Under the pieces are notes generated by a model. It searched no databases, had not been told where the DNA came from, and saw nothing but the letters and a program-made list of their open reading frames with translations. A DNA stretch of 33,387 nt from assembly GCA_015233285.1 (NCBI GenBank), contig JADFYA010000005.1, positions 1-33,387 of the forward strand, written 5' to 3'. This document shows, in pieces, positions 24,696 through 32,792 of this stretch (its first letter is position 1; each line of letters starts with the position of its first letter). This DNA is from Deltaproteobacteria bacterium. Its GTDB lineage: Bacteria > Desulfobacterota > JADFXK01. The translations under genes and the position numbers were made by a program.

Positions 24696-26222
24696 TTACA
24701 CTACTATTTCGGCCATGCCCGCCACCTTAAACATTGACATACTTGTGGCTAATTCCCCTGCGTTTGATGCATTTTGTTGAATCACTTTATCAACTTCATG
24801 AACCCCTCTAACTATTTGATCAATGCTGTTCATCTGTTCCTTGCCGGCAGTGGAAATTAAAGAGACTAAATCCTTAACTTTATAAATCTTATCTGAAATA
24901 TTGCCAAATGCCTGATCCAGCTTACCGATAAGGTGTGTTTCAACTTCAATTTTATGTATAGTCCCTTCTATAAGCTTTTTTGTGTTACTTGCAGCTTGAG
25001 CTGTTCGTATTGCGAGCCTTCTAACTTCAGTTGCAACAACGGCAAAACTATTACCAACTTCACCTGCTCTTGCTGCTTCAATGGCGGCATTCAATGCTAA
25101 CAAATTTGTTTGAAATGCTACTTCATCTATAGAATTGATTATTTTTCTTATATCTACGCTTGTTTCTGAAAGTTCACCTATCGATATGGACAATTCCGTC
25201 ATCAATTTTTTAGAATCGTTAATCATAGCATCAATTTTTTTCATTAGATCATCAGTATAAATGTTATTTTCTGTATTTCTTTTTGTCATTGAGGAGATTC
25301 CTTCTAAAGAAGCAGAAATCTCCTCAATAGCGGCAGATTGTTCCATAGTTCCTTCAGCCACATCTTTGGAAATATTAGAAGCCTCTCCAACACCTTGCCC
25401 TACCTTTTCACATATCTCATTTAATGATTGAATAACTAAACCAATTTCATCTCTTTCTTCAGCTAAAAGTCTTTGTGAAAAGTCACCGGAGGCTACTGTT
25501 ACAGCAAGATTTATAGTATTATTAAGTTGAGCGGAAATCACATTAATAAAGGGAATCAACACCGCCAGCAAAGAACCTATGCTGATAACGCCAATTACAA
25601 CTAGCTTTATCATAAATGCATTAAGAGAAATATCCGGCGTTTTATATAAAACCGAATAGACAAATAACAGAAGCACAGCTATATTGCCGATACCTGATAA
25701 TAATGTAACTACGTAAAATCTTTTCCTAAGGCCAAAATAACCTGTGGATATAGGAATATTTAAAGCCCATCTTTCAAATCTATTCAAAAAGAAAATAAAA
25801 AAAGGCATAGAATAAGCTAAAATGATTGGTATGCCAAAAAGCCAAGAAAGAAGATATTCTGTTGGCTTGATAAAACTTTTTCCCAATAAAGCCGTATTTG
25901 GTCCAATGAGACAATATACGCACTCGGAAAAAATAAAAAAATACGGAATGAACGATAAATACTTATTAATCTTTTTCGTATTTTCTTTCCCTGGATTTCT
26001 GTGACATGAAATAATATTATTCAAAATCCGATTTAATATAAATACAATCGTTGACACAAAAACCAATACATATATAATTAGAACTGGGGATAACATCAAC
26101 TGAATTAATTCATTTATGCTAACTAGTTCTGAATACCAATTCATAAGAAGCCATGCAACAGGAGGTGTCAAAAAGCCCCCGATGAACCATAAAAATATTC
26201 CATTTTTCATTTCCTTATTCAT
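24696..26222 (-). CDS. Methyl-accepting chemotaxis-like protein with six-TM N-terminus
   Basis: A 508-residue signalling protein. Six hydrophobic segments (about residues 9-27, 43-70, 91-107, 123-146, 168-195, 203-228) replace the usual periplasmic ligand domain. A HAMP-like region (about 228-280, ending ERDEIGLVIQSLNEI) leads into the coiled-coil signalling domain, with the conserved hairpin tip at about 365-403 (FQTNLLALNAAIEAARAGE). After the tip the sequence is GNSF where receptors normally have GRGF, and there is no C-terminal pentapeptide tether. The gene is visibly AT-rich against GC-balanced neighbours, a sign of transfer. No other chemotaxis genes are nearby. It may feed a distant CheA or a non-flagellar output. 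Confidence 0.85.
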   Translation of the reverse strand: MNKEMKNGIFLWFIGGFLTPPVAWLLMNWYSELVSINELIQLMLSPVLIIYVLVFVSTIVFILNRILNNIISCHRNPGKENTKKINKYLSFIPYFFIFSECVYCLIGPNTALLGKSFIKPTEYLLSWLFGIPIILAYSMPFFIFFLNRFERWALNIPISTGYFGLRKRFYVVTLLSGIGNIAVLLLFVYSVLYKTPDISLNAFMIKLVVIGVISIGSLLAVLIPFINVISAQLNNTINLAVTVASGDFSQRLLAEERDEIGLVIQSLNEICEKVGQGVGEASNISKDVAEGTMEQSAAIEEISASLEGISSMTKRNTENNIYTDDLMKKIDAMINDSKKLMTELSISIGELSETSVDIRKIINSIDEVAFQTNLLALNAAIEAARAGEVGNSFAVVATEVRRLAIRTAQAASNTKKLIEGTIHKIEVETHLIGKLDQAFGNISDKIYKVKDLVSLISTAGKEQMNSIDQIVRGVHEVDKVIQQNASNAGELATSMSMFKVAGMAEIVV

Positions 26223-26330
26223 AATTTAGTGTCCATTTGTAGTCGTTGTTAAGTTTGAAGTTTTACGCCAATTGTATTCTAATTTCTGCACTCAGGAATT
26301 GCTGAAACTTGATGTTCAACTTTTTAGTTT

Positions 26331-26360
26331 TTGACCTTGGGTGAGGTTGGATAGTATAAT
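26331..26360 (+). promoter_or_regulatory. Orphan sigma-70-like promoter on the + strand
   Basis: TTGACC at 26331-26336 and TATAAT at 26355-26360 are 18 bases apart, the best promoter match in the window. It points away from the chemoreceptor gene, into a 462-bp gap with no annotated + strand gene. Downstream lie two hairpins and a small ORF with a good SD. Confidence 0.5.
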
Positions 26361-26380
26361 CCGGGATTGTTCATATAGGA

Positions 26381-26441
26381 GCTGCTCCCTTGCAGGAGCA
26401 ACTGGTGTGAGTTTGCTGGCTTCTCACTGCATTGCGAGAAG
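26381..26441 (+). other. Two adjacent hairpins downstream of the orphan promoter
   Basis: TGCTCC (26383-26388) pairs with GGAGCA (26395-26400) around CTTGCA, extended outward with one mismatch. CTTCTC (26420-26425) pairs with GAGAAG (26436-26441). Both would lie within the first 80 bases of a transcript from the promoter at 26331-26360, as a structured leader or small RNA. No T-tract terminator follows. The remaining 462-bp gap (26223-26684) holds no other recognised element. Confidence 0.3.
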
Positions 26442-26504
26442 TTTGTGATCCAACTAGGCCACTTGCTGCGGTGAAAGAGGAAAAGGCGATCAAGGGGTTG
26501 ACTC

Positions 26505-26672
26505 ATGATCAGGCTTCAGCTTGACCCTTCGCAGTACAACTTTTTTGGTCAGCTTTACCAGCTTTCATCATCCGTGTGGTCTAAAAGGAAAACCTCCTCA
26601 AACCCGGTCGAAGAGTACCATACTTCGATCAAGCTTTCAACTGTCAAGAAAAAAAACTTGAACATCGAGTGA
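26505..26672 (+). CDS. Possible 55-residue protein or transposase fragment
   Basis: The ATG at 26505 follows AAGGGG (26492-26497) with seven bases between. The product starts MIRLQLDPSQYNFFGQLYQL and ends with a basic stretch (STVKKKNLNIE). The first 20 residues loosely recall the N-termini of some DDE transposases, while the rest does not match anything I know. It lies downstream of the orphan promoter and hairpins, convergent with the SDR gene. It could be a small gene, or what is left of a mobile element whose promoter survives. Confidence 0.25.
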   Translation: MIRLQLDPSQYNFFGQLYQLSSSVWSKRKTSSNPVEEYHTSIKLSTVKKKNLNIE

Positions 26673-26684
26673 AAGGGTAACCTG

Positions 26685-27611
26685 TTACCTTCTTCTGCCG
26701 GTAAGTTGCTGCTGATAATATTGCCAGGTTGTTCGCATGCCCTCCGCAAATGGAGTGAAACTGAAGCCGGTTGCTGTGCAGATTTTTTCGCACGAATAGA
26801 TTAGGTGCTGATCCAGCGGGAAGGGCAAAGGAATCCCACATTGATCTATATAAGACGGTGAATGTTTCTCTATTACGAGTCGGCGGCCGCTTATTTTTTC
26901 CAATACTTCCACCAGCCTGTGATAAGAAACCAATTCAGGACTGCAAACATTGAATGACTCTTCAAATACCCGGTCGTTATGAAGACAGTTTAAAATCAGA
27001 GAAGCCAGATCGTCCACCCAGAGAAAGCTGAAAAGAGGCAAGCCTGTCTCCGGGATGATGATCGTACGGTTGTTTTCAATCAAATCAAAGAAATATGATT
27101 CGCGCGGGGCGTAATTGTAGCGGCCATAGATGATGGCCGGCCGCAGAATCGTGTGGCGGAAACCGTTTGTGTGGCTTAATGCGGCCAGCTCGCATTCGGC
27201 CCGCCACTTATCAAGACCGTAATTTGCGTAGGGTCCCAGTTCCGGCTGCGGAGCCGAAACCTTATCTGCGGATTCTTTCACGGGTAGATCGTTGGTCTCT
27301 GCGTAAATCGTCGTCGTGCTGATAAGAATGTATTGATCCACTGATCCGGCCAGGCTGTCGATCATAGATCGGATGTGCTCCGGCGTATACGCGCAAAAGT
27401 CAATTACGGCAGTCCAGTTCAGGGCAGGAATGCACGCGCTGATTTGGTCCGGCCGTTCCCGGTCGCCCACGATTTCTGTAACCCCATCGTAATTGAGAGT
27501 AAGATTGCCGCGATTAAAGACAAATATATCGAACTTTTTTCGTTCGAGCAATTTCTCGATGAAGACTCGTCCGGCAAAATAGCTTCCGCCAATAATCAGT
27601 AAATTTTCCAT
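26685..27611 (-). CDS. NAD-dependent epimerase/dehydratase family protein (extended SDR)
   Basis: A 308-residue Rossmann-fold protein. The nucleotide-binding loop is GGSYFAG (residues 8-14), a variant of the usual GGTGFIG. The active site has the Y-x3-K pair (Y131, K135 in NYGLDK) and a Ser/Thr at LISTTTIY. Other family marks are RPAIIYGRYNYAPRESYFFD and FSFLWVDDLASLI. It resembles sugar-nucleotide epimerases/reductases or the SDRs related to plastid mRNA-binding proteins (CSP41-like), so the substrate is open. It may be unlinked to the exopolysaccharide locus, since it lies beyond the AT-rich patch and on the other strand. The SD is weak. Confidence 0.8.
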   Translation of the reverse strand: MENLLIIGGSYFAGRVFIEKLLERKKFDIFVFNRGNLTLNYDGVTEIVGDRERPDQISACIPALNWTAVIDFCAYTPEHIRSMIDSLAGSVDQYILISTTTIYAETNDLPVKESADKVSAPQPELGPYANYGLDKWRAECELAALSHTNGFRHTILRPAIIYGRYNYAPRESYFFDLIENNRTIIIPETGLPLFSFLWVDDLASLILNCLHNDRVFEESFNVCSPELVSYHRLVEVLEKISGRRLVIEKHSPSYIDQCGIPLPFPLDQHLIYSCEKICTATGFSFTPFAEGMRTTWQYYQQQLTGRRR

Positions 27612-27706
27612 GAAACCACACCCAATGGTTTACCACCTCAAGTATTCGTGGGCCTGAAATTTTCTTGGTAATCGCAACAGCGAGGTCCAGAAGAAAGTCT
27701 ATGTTT

Positions 27707-28282
27707 TTAGTCAACGGGATATCTAAGCACCATGACGGTTTCCACTTCCTCAGGCTGAGCAGCCGATGCCAATTTTTCTATTTTTTGGGCCGCTTCGAAG
27801 CTGATGTATTTTTCGCCGCATTGCTCGCACAACTCGGCTGGAACGTCCTTAACCACATATAATCGGCCGTCGAGACGGTAGTCGAAGTTTCCCACCACCA
27901 CCGGCGTTATTATGCCAGTACAGAAAGGACAATTGCTTCTGTGGCTCTTCATGTTTTCCTCTTCAAACCGGGACCGGGTTTGGGGGTTAACCCACATGGG
28001 GAAGGCAGGCTCATAAACAATAAGAACCGAGAGACCCGATTCTGTGGAACCGGCAAACATCACATGCCACGGTTTAGCGCCCTCAAAGCCGAGAGCCACG
28101 TAAAAGGGCCCGCGCTGCGGGTGGGTATGAACTTCAATCACCTTTCCCGAAGACATCACTGAAATGATGAGCGATAGGGTCACCCTTCCGGCCAAAAGCT
28201 CCCGGATTACGTGTTCGGAGAGAAAAATCTCCCTGCTCCGGATTACGTCCTTGACCCATTGAAGATCCGAGTTAGTGGGCAT
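27707..28282 (-). CDS. DUF4258 domain fused to YgiT-type zinc finger (toxin-antitoxin-like fusion)
   Basis: Residues 18-98 match the DUF4258 pattern (LSEHVIRELLAGRVTLSLI...GPFYVALGFEG...VLIVYEP), a small RelE-like fold usually encoded as a separate toxin-like protein. Residues 111-171 are a YgiT/MqsA-type zinc finger with CPFC (C118, C121) and CEQC (C152, C155), normally the next gene in such pairs. Here both are in one uninterrupted 191-residue frame. An in-frame ATG at 27952 (M111), preceded by AGAGGA, could start the zinc-finger part alone. No HTH follows the finger. The gene lies between an SDR and an enoate-reductase-like enzyme. Confidence 0.75.
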   Translation of the reverse strand: MPTNSDLQWVKDVIRSREIFLSEHVIRELLAGRVTLSLIISVMSSGKVIEVHTHPQRGPFYVALGFEGAKPWHVMFAGSTESGLSVLIVYEPAFPMWVNPQTRSRFEEENMKSHRSNCPFCTGIITPVVVGNFDYRLDGRLYVVKDVPAELCEQCGEKYISFEAAQKIEKLASAAQPEEVETVMVLRYPVD

Positions 28283-28321
28283 GGATAATGACTCCCGTCA
28301 GGCTATGGCGGATCGGTTCCG

Positions 28322-30286
28322 CTAAATCTCAAGTCCCACAGAATAGGCGTCGGCGATAGCGGCCGGCATGTTACCGGGGCGCTTGCAATCGCCCACCAGA
28401 TAGACCCGCTCAACTACTCCTTCCAGTTCTCTCTGGAGTCCGTCATCCGGTTTTTCCCCCGTAGCCAGAATTATCGTATCTACTTTCAGAACGCCGCGCG
28501 TCCTTTCATTCTCCCAACTTATCCCTTCGGCGCTAAGCTCTCGGACAGGGGTGCGCGGCAATAGCTTGACGCCTTTTTCTCTTAGCTCGAGCAGCAGGGG
28601 TATCCGGATGATAGCCGGCATATCCGTTCCGATATCGTCGAGCATCTCAAAAACTGTGATGGCGTGCCCTTGAGATGAGAGCATCTTGGCGGTTTCAAGC
28701 CCGACCATTCCGCCTCCGATAATCGCCACCGTCGGACCAATGGGCTTGTATCCGCCGATCACTTCGGTAGCCGGTATGAAACTCGCTCCCTGGCAAAACT
28801 TTAGTTGAGCCGGCAAAACCGGCCGGCTTCCGGTGGCCAGCACCACCACATCGGGGCCAAACCGTTTTATCGCGGCCGAATCAGCCTTTTTCCCCAGGGC
28901 AATCTTAACACCCTGTTTTCGGGCGGCACGATCCAGGTAGTCCAGCAGTTCGGTGAATTCTTCTTTTCCCGGCGGAGCGGCGGCCAATTGCAGCTTACCG
29001 CCGACAGCCTGATTCCTCTCCCATATGGTTACGTTATGGCCACGGGTAGCCGCGCCGAGGGCGGCTTCGAGTCCCGCGGGCCCGGCGCCGACAATCAGGA
29101 CCTTTTTCTTTCGGGCGGCTTGAGCCTGTGACATCGGCAATTCATTTTCCCGCCCAAGTTGCGGATTGGACATACACGTTATGGGCCGGCCTTTCTCGAT
29201 ATTGCCAACGCACCCCTGGCAGCAGGAAATGCAGGGACGGATGTCTTCGGCCCGGTTTTGCCGGGCCTTCAACGGCCAGTCCGGGTCCGCGAGCAGCGGC
29301 CGCCCCAGGGCGATCATATCCGCTTTATTTTCCTGAAGCACTTGCTCGGCAAATTGGACGTGGCGGATCTTATTGACCGCGATGACCGGAATGGAAACCG
29401 CTCGTTTAATTGCTGCGGCCAAATCTACGATGCAGCCTTCGGGCATACCGATGGTTGCTTCAGCGGGAATGAAGTCCTTGTCCCATAAAACGCTTGCAAA
29501 TCCGACTGATATATGCAGGGCGTCTGCCCCGGCGTGCTCCAAGGCGACGGCAATGGCGGCCAACTCCTCAGGGGTGTTTCCACCTTCAGGTTCCTTGCCG
29601 TTCATTCGGCAAACTATGGGAACGTTAGCGCCGACCGTGGTCCGAATGCGCTTCACGATTTCCAGTACAAACCGCATCCTGTTTTCGAGACTTCCCCCAT
29701 ATTCGTCGGTGCGTTTGTTGGACCAGGGTGAGAGGAACTGGCCGCAAAGATACATGTGGGCGCAGTGGAGACCGATCATGTCAAACCCGGCCCTGACCGC
29801 CCTTTCGGCAGATTGTTCGAACCGGGTGATAATGTTTTGAATTTCATCGGCGGCGAGTGGTTTGGGCACAACGTGGCCGGGAGAAGGATGGGCCAAAGCC
29901 GAAGGCGCAACGGGCAGCCGTCCTCCGGTCCTCTTTAGACATCCATTGTCTGAGGCTATCTGCCCCGCCCGTCTGCCTGCATGCGAGATCTGCATGATGG
30001 AGGCAGCCCCCTGATTCCGGATGCCGGCAGCCAGTTTCGCCAGCCCCGGCAAATATCGGTCACTATCGATTGCCAGTGGGTGATCGGTGTTGTTTCCGAT
30101 CGGACAGTCGACTATTCCGTCCTCTACACTGATGAGGCCGACGCCGCCCCTGGCCCTCCTTTCGTAGAACCGGATCATTTGATCGCTGACATATCCTTCC
30201 GCCCCAAAATGGGTGGTCATAGGCGCCATAACTAGGCGGTTCTGAACCTCTATCGCTCCGATCCGGATAGGCTCGAATAGCTTCAT
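28322..30286 (-). CDS. FMN/4Fe-4S/FAD oxidoreductase of the 2,4-dienoyl-CoA reductase/enoate reductase family
   Basis: A 654-residue three-domain enzyme. An old-yellow-enzyme TIM barrel (residues 1-345: LVMAPMTTHFG, HCAHMYLCGQFLSPWSNKR, IALGRPLLADPDW) binds FMN. The cluster C352, C355, C359, C371 (CISCCQGC...ITC) binds a 4Fe-4S centre. The C-terminal part has an FAD-binding GAGPAGLEAA at about 398 and a second dinucleotide motif IGGGMVGLETA, ending in a GDC FAD-contact (VYLVGDCKRPGNM). Family members reduce C=C bonds of unsaturated acyl-CoAs or enoates, or demethylate amines, using NAD(P)H. The gene follows the DUF4125 gene by 14 bases, so they probably form an operon. Confidence 0.9.
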   Translation of the reverse strand: MKLFEPIRIGAIEVQNRLVMAPMTTHFGAEGYVSDQMIRFYERRARGGVGLISVEDGIVDCPIGNNTDHPLAIDSDRYLPGLAKLAAGIRNQGAASIMQISHAGRRAGQIASDNGCLKRTGGRLPVAPSALAHPSPGHVVPKPLAADEIQNIITRFEQSAERAVRAGFDMIGLHCAHMYLCGQFLSPWSNKRTDEYGGSLENRMRFVLEIVKRIRTTVGANVPIVCRMNGKEPEGGNTPEELAAIAVALEHAGADALHISVGFASVLWDKDFIPAEATIGMPEGCIVDLAAAIKRAVSIPVIAVNKIRHVQFAEQVLQENKADMIALGRPLLADPDWPLKARQNRAEDIRPCISCCQGCVGNIEKGRPITCMSNPQLGRENELPMSQAQAARKKKVLIVGAGPAGLEAALGAATRGHNVTIWERNQAVGGKLQLAAAPPGKEEFTELLDYLDRAARKQGVKIALGKKADSAAIKRFGPDVVVLATGSRPVLPAQLKFCQGASFIPATEVIGGYKPIGPTVAIIGGGMVGLETAKMLSSQGHAITVFEMLDDIGTDMPAIIRIPLLLELREKGVKLLPRTPVRELSAEGISWENERTRGVLKVDTIILATGEKPDDGLQRELEGVVERVYLVGDCKRPGNMPAAIADAYSVGLEI

Positions 30287-30300
30287 GATCTAGTTTGTCC

Positions 30301-30903
30301 TCACTCGTCCTGATGGTTTTTCGTCTTAAGACCGGCCAGGTGCCCCTCAGCCTGGTCCAAATCTTTAAACCCACCCTTTTCGGTTAGTCTTTTTAGCATT
30401 TTGAGCGTCAGGTTTTCCCCATCGGCCAGGGCCTTACTGGTCTGTTGATAATATAATTCGATAGTAGTTTGTCCATATGTTTCCAGTTCGCAGCGAAGGT
30501 AGACGCTAAAATTCTTGCCGTCATCTGTAGGTTCCATTCCCCTGCATACTGCGCTATAGAGATGGGGATATTTATCTTTGACCTCGGCCTGCCAGTCGGC
30601 ATCGAGAGCGACAATCTTTTCTATCAGCGGGTTAAAATTGGTCCTGGGGATGAGGTTGTCCATGCGGGCGTATTTTTCGGCCAGGAGGTTCCGGCCTACA
30701 GCTTCCGCCTGGAGCAGATCATTAAGATAAGAGATGAGAATATCCTCGGTCCACATCTCGAAGATACTGGCCCGAATTTTGCGAAATGTTTCCGGAGATT
30801 GCTGGCAACTAACGGGATAGGCGCTTCTCACCCTTTGAAACATTTGCCATTCGCAGTCAAGAATCACGTCAACCAGCTCCTGGACTTTTAAAAGTTCTTC
30901 CAT
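30301..30903 (-). CDS. DUF4125 family protein
   Basis: A 200-residue protein that I recognise as DUF4125 from the order of its blocks: DCEWQMFQRV near the start, a CQQSPETFRKIRAS motif, EDILISYLNDLLQAEAVGRNLLAEKYARM, and a late CELETYGQTTIELYYQQ. No catalytic function is known to me. It looks cytosolic, mostly helical, with no TM segment or signal. It is encoded just upstream of the enoate-reductase-like gene on the same strand, 14 bases apart, suggesting a joint role. A radical-SAM or corrinoid context is common for DUF4125, but none is visible here. Confidence 0.7.
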   Translation of the reverse strand: MEELLKVQELVDVILDCEWQMFQRVRSAYPVSCQQSPETFRKIRASIFEMWTEDILISYLNDLLQAEAVGRNLLAEKYARMDNLIPRTNFNPLIEKIVALDADWQAEVKDKYPHLYSAVCRGMEPTDDGKNFSVYLRCELETYGQTTIELYYQQTSKALADGENLTLKMLKRLTEKGGFKDLDQAEGHLAGLKTKNHQDE

Positions 30904-31113
30904 TTTTATCGCCCTTAGTTGTCTTCGCCTTCCGGCGCCTGAAAAAATTCACAAAGTGAAGCCAGCCTCAGTCCCTGACCGTTGCGTCTTGATCTTCACT
31001 TCCGCTTTTGTGGCCCGGTTTGAGACCCTGTTTCGTCCCCATCCCGACCATTCCGCCAATACTTACCTGAACGATTCCGGCCTCGACGATCGCTTATTTT
31101 TCTATCCGTTTTT

Positions 31114-32610
31114 TTACTCTTTTTCCACCAACAAGCCCTTCAAGGCTTTTTCACAAAGTTCGTCTTCTTTTTTAACCTCTTCAAGTGTCTTGAACTTATT
31201 GAAGTTCGTCTTGGCTTCGCGGCCTTTTCGGAATTTGAGAAACTCCATACCCGTTTGGGGATAAATCGCGCCGATCAAGACGTCGTCAATATCATCGGCC
31301 AGGTCACCCAGGGTTTCTTTCACCTTGTCTAATTCCGGTTCCAGAACGTCGGCCGGCCGGCAGGTGATGGGTTTGTCGCCGCGGGGGTACTTCTTTAAGA
31401 CGATTTCCTGAATTTCAGGTGAAATGGGTGTCGGGGTTTCTCCATACAGGCCGTAAACCAGGTCCTTGACCTCATTGGAGATGAATTTATACTTACCGAA
31501 CAAGGCGTTAAACACGGCCTGAACACCCACGATCTGGGAGGTGGGGGTGACCAGGGGCGGGGTACCCAGTTCTCGCCGGGTGATCGGGAGTTCTTTATAG
31601 ACTTCGTCAATCCGGTGCAGAGCGTTGGATTGTTTCAGTTGGGTCACCAAGTTGGAGATCATGCCCCCCGGAATCTGGTGAGCCAGAACGGCCGTGTCGA
31701 TCACCGAGTGCTTGGCCCAGCCCAAGAAATCCCTATATTTAGGGAAGATCGTTTCCAAATATTCATCTAGCTTGAGTAGTTGATCCAGGTCCAGGCCGGT
31801 GTCGCGAGGCGTCCCCATCAGGGTCACCACGAGCGGTTCGATAGCCGGCTGGGAAGCCCGCATGGCAAAGGGGGCCAGCGCAGTGTCGAGAATGTCGACT
31901 CCGGCTTCAATGGCTTTCAGGTAGGTCATGGAGGCCATGCCGCTGGTGTAGTGAGTGTGAAGTTGAATGGGGATATTAATTTCTTTTTTGAGAGCCGTGA
32001 TCAGATCATAGATGTCATAAGGGGCCATCAACCCGGCCATATCCTTGATGCACAGAGAGTCCGCGCCCATGTCCTGAATCTGCTTTGACTTATTAATGAA
32101 GTATTCCAGGTTGAAGACCGGGCCGCCAAGCCGCCGTTCGGTCAAGGAATAACAGATACATCCCTGAAAATGCTTGTTTTTTTTCTTGATCATCTTGACT
32201 ACGGTGTCAAAATTTCGGAAATCGTTCAGGGCATCAAATGTCCGGAAGATATCGATCCCATTTTCTGCGGCACGATCCACGAAGGCCTCGGCCACATCAT
32301 CCGGATAGTTCCGGTATCCCACCAGGTTTTGACCTCGAAGGAGCATGGAAAAAGGCGTTTTCTTGATATACTTCTTGAGCGTTCGGGGGCGTTCCCAGGG
32401 ATCCTCACCAAGGAATCGGTGCATGGTGTCAAACGTGGCCCCACCCCATACCTCCATCGCCCAAAATCCGACCTTATCCATCTCTTCTGCGATGGGCAAC
32501 ATATCTTCGGTCAGCATCCGGGTGGAAAAAAGTGATTGATGGGCGTCCCGGAAGGTGGTGTCGAAGATTTTAACCGGGTTTGGCGCCGGCGCCGATAGAT
32601 CCTGTGACAT
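31114..32610 (-). CDS. pycB: Carboxyltransferase subunit, pyruvate carboxylase subunit B/oxaloacetate decarboxylase alpha type
   Basis: A PYC_OADA TIM-barrel enzyme. The start at 32610 has a perfect AGGAGG (32618-32623) eight bases upstream; the frame extends 12 codons further without support. Motifs: DTTFRDAHQSLFSTR (residues 17-31, Asp17 metal ligand), the carboxylated lysine in CIKDMAG (K189), metal-binding HTH at 218-220, and AMRASQPAIEPLV. The protein ends after the conserved C-terminal domain (ISPEIQEIVLKKYPRGDKP...) without a biotinyl-lysine (AMKM) module, so the biotin carrier must be separate. It could be the transcarboxylating subunit of pyruvate carboxylase, of oxaloacetate decarboxylase or of methylmalonyl-CoA carboxytransferase (5S); the pycB symbol is the best guess. 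Confidence 0.85.
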   Translation of the reverse strand: MSQDLSAPAPNPVKIFDTTFRDAHQSLFSTRMLTEDMLPIAEEMDKVGFWAMEVWGGATFDTMHRFLGEDPWERPRTLKKYIKKTPFSMLLRGQNLVGYRNYPDDVAEAFVDRAAENGIDIFRTFDALNDFRNFDTVVKMIKKKNKHFQGCICYSLTERRLGGPVFNLEYFINKSKQIQDMGADSLCIKDMAGLMAPYDIYDLITALKKEINIPIQLHTHYTSGMASMTYLKAIEAGVDILDTALAPFAMRASQPAIEPLVVTLMGTPRDTGLDLDQLLKLDEYLETIFPKYRDFLGWAKHSVIDTAVLAHQIPGGMISNLVTQLKQSNALHRIDEVYKELPITRRELGTPPLVTPTSQIVGVQAVFNALFGKYKFISNEVKDLVYGLYGETPTPISPEIQEIVLKKYPRGDKPITCRPADVLEPELDKVKETLGDLADDIDDVLIGAIYPQTGMEFLKFRKGREAKTNFNKFKTLEEVKKEDELCEKALKGLLVEKE

Positions 32611-32792
32611 TTGATTACCTCCTGAAATAGCTAATAAAATATTCAAACAAGTCGATTCTGCCGATATTCCTCTTTTTTTTATTGCCGGCAGCCTCTGGTT
32701 CCGGGGGGAGACGGATTGGCCGCGGCCACTTTCTGCTCATAAAGAGGGAGACTATGACCGAAGCTTATGTGGCGCGCCGCTTCTCCTGCATG

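Noticed and set aside
27514..27714. Minus-strand 66-residue ORF between the SDR and the zinc-finger gene
   Set aside because: Half of it runs out of frame through the SDR gene; the part in the gap has no motif or convincing SD.
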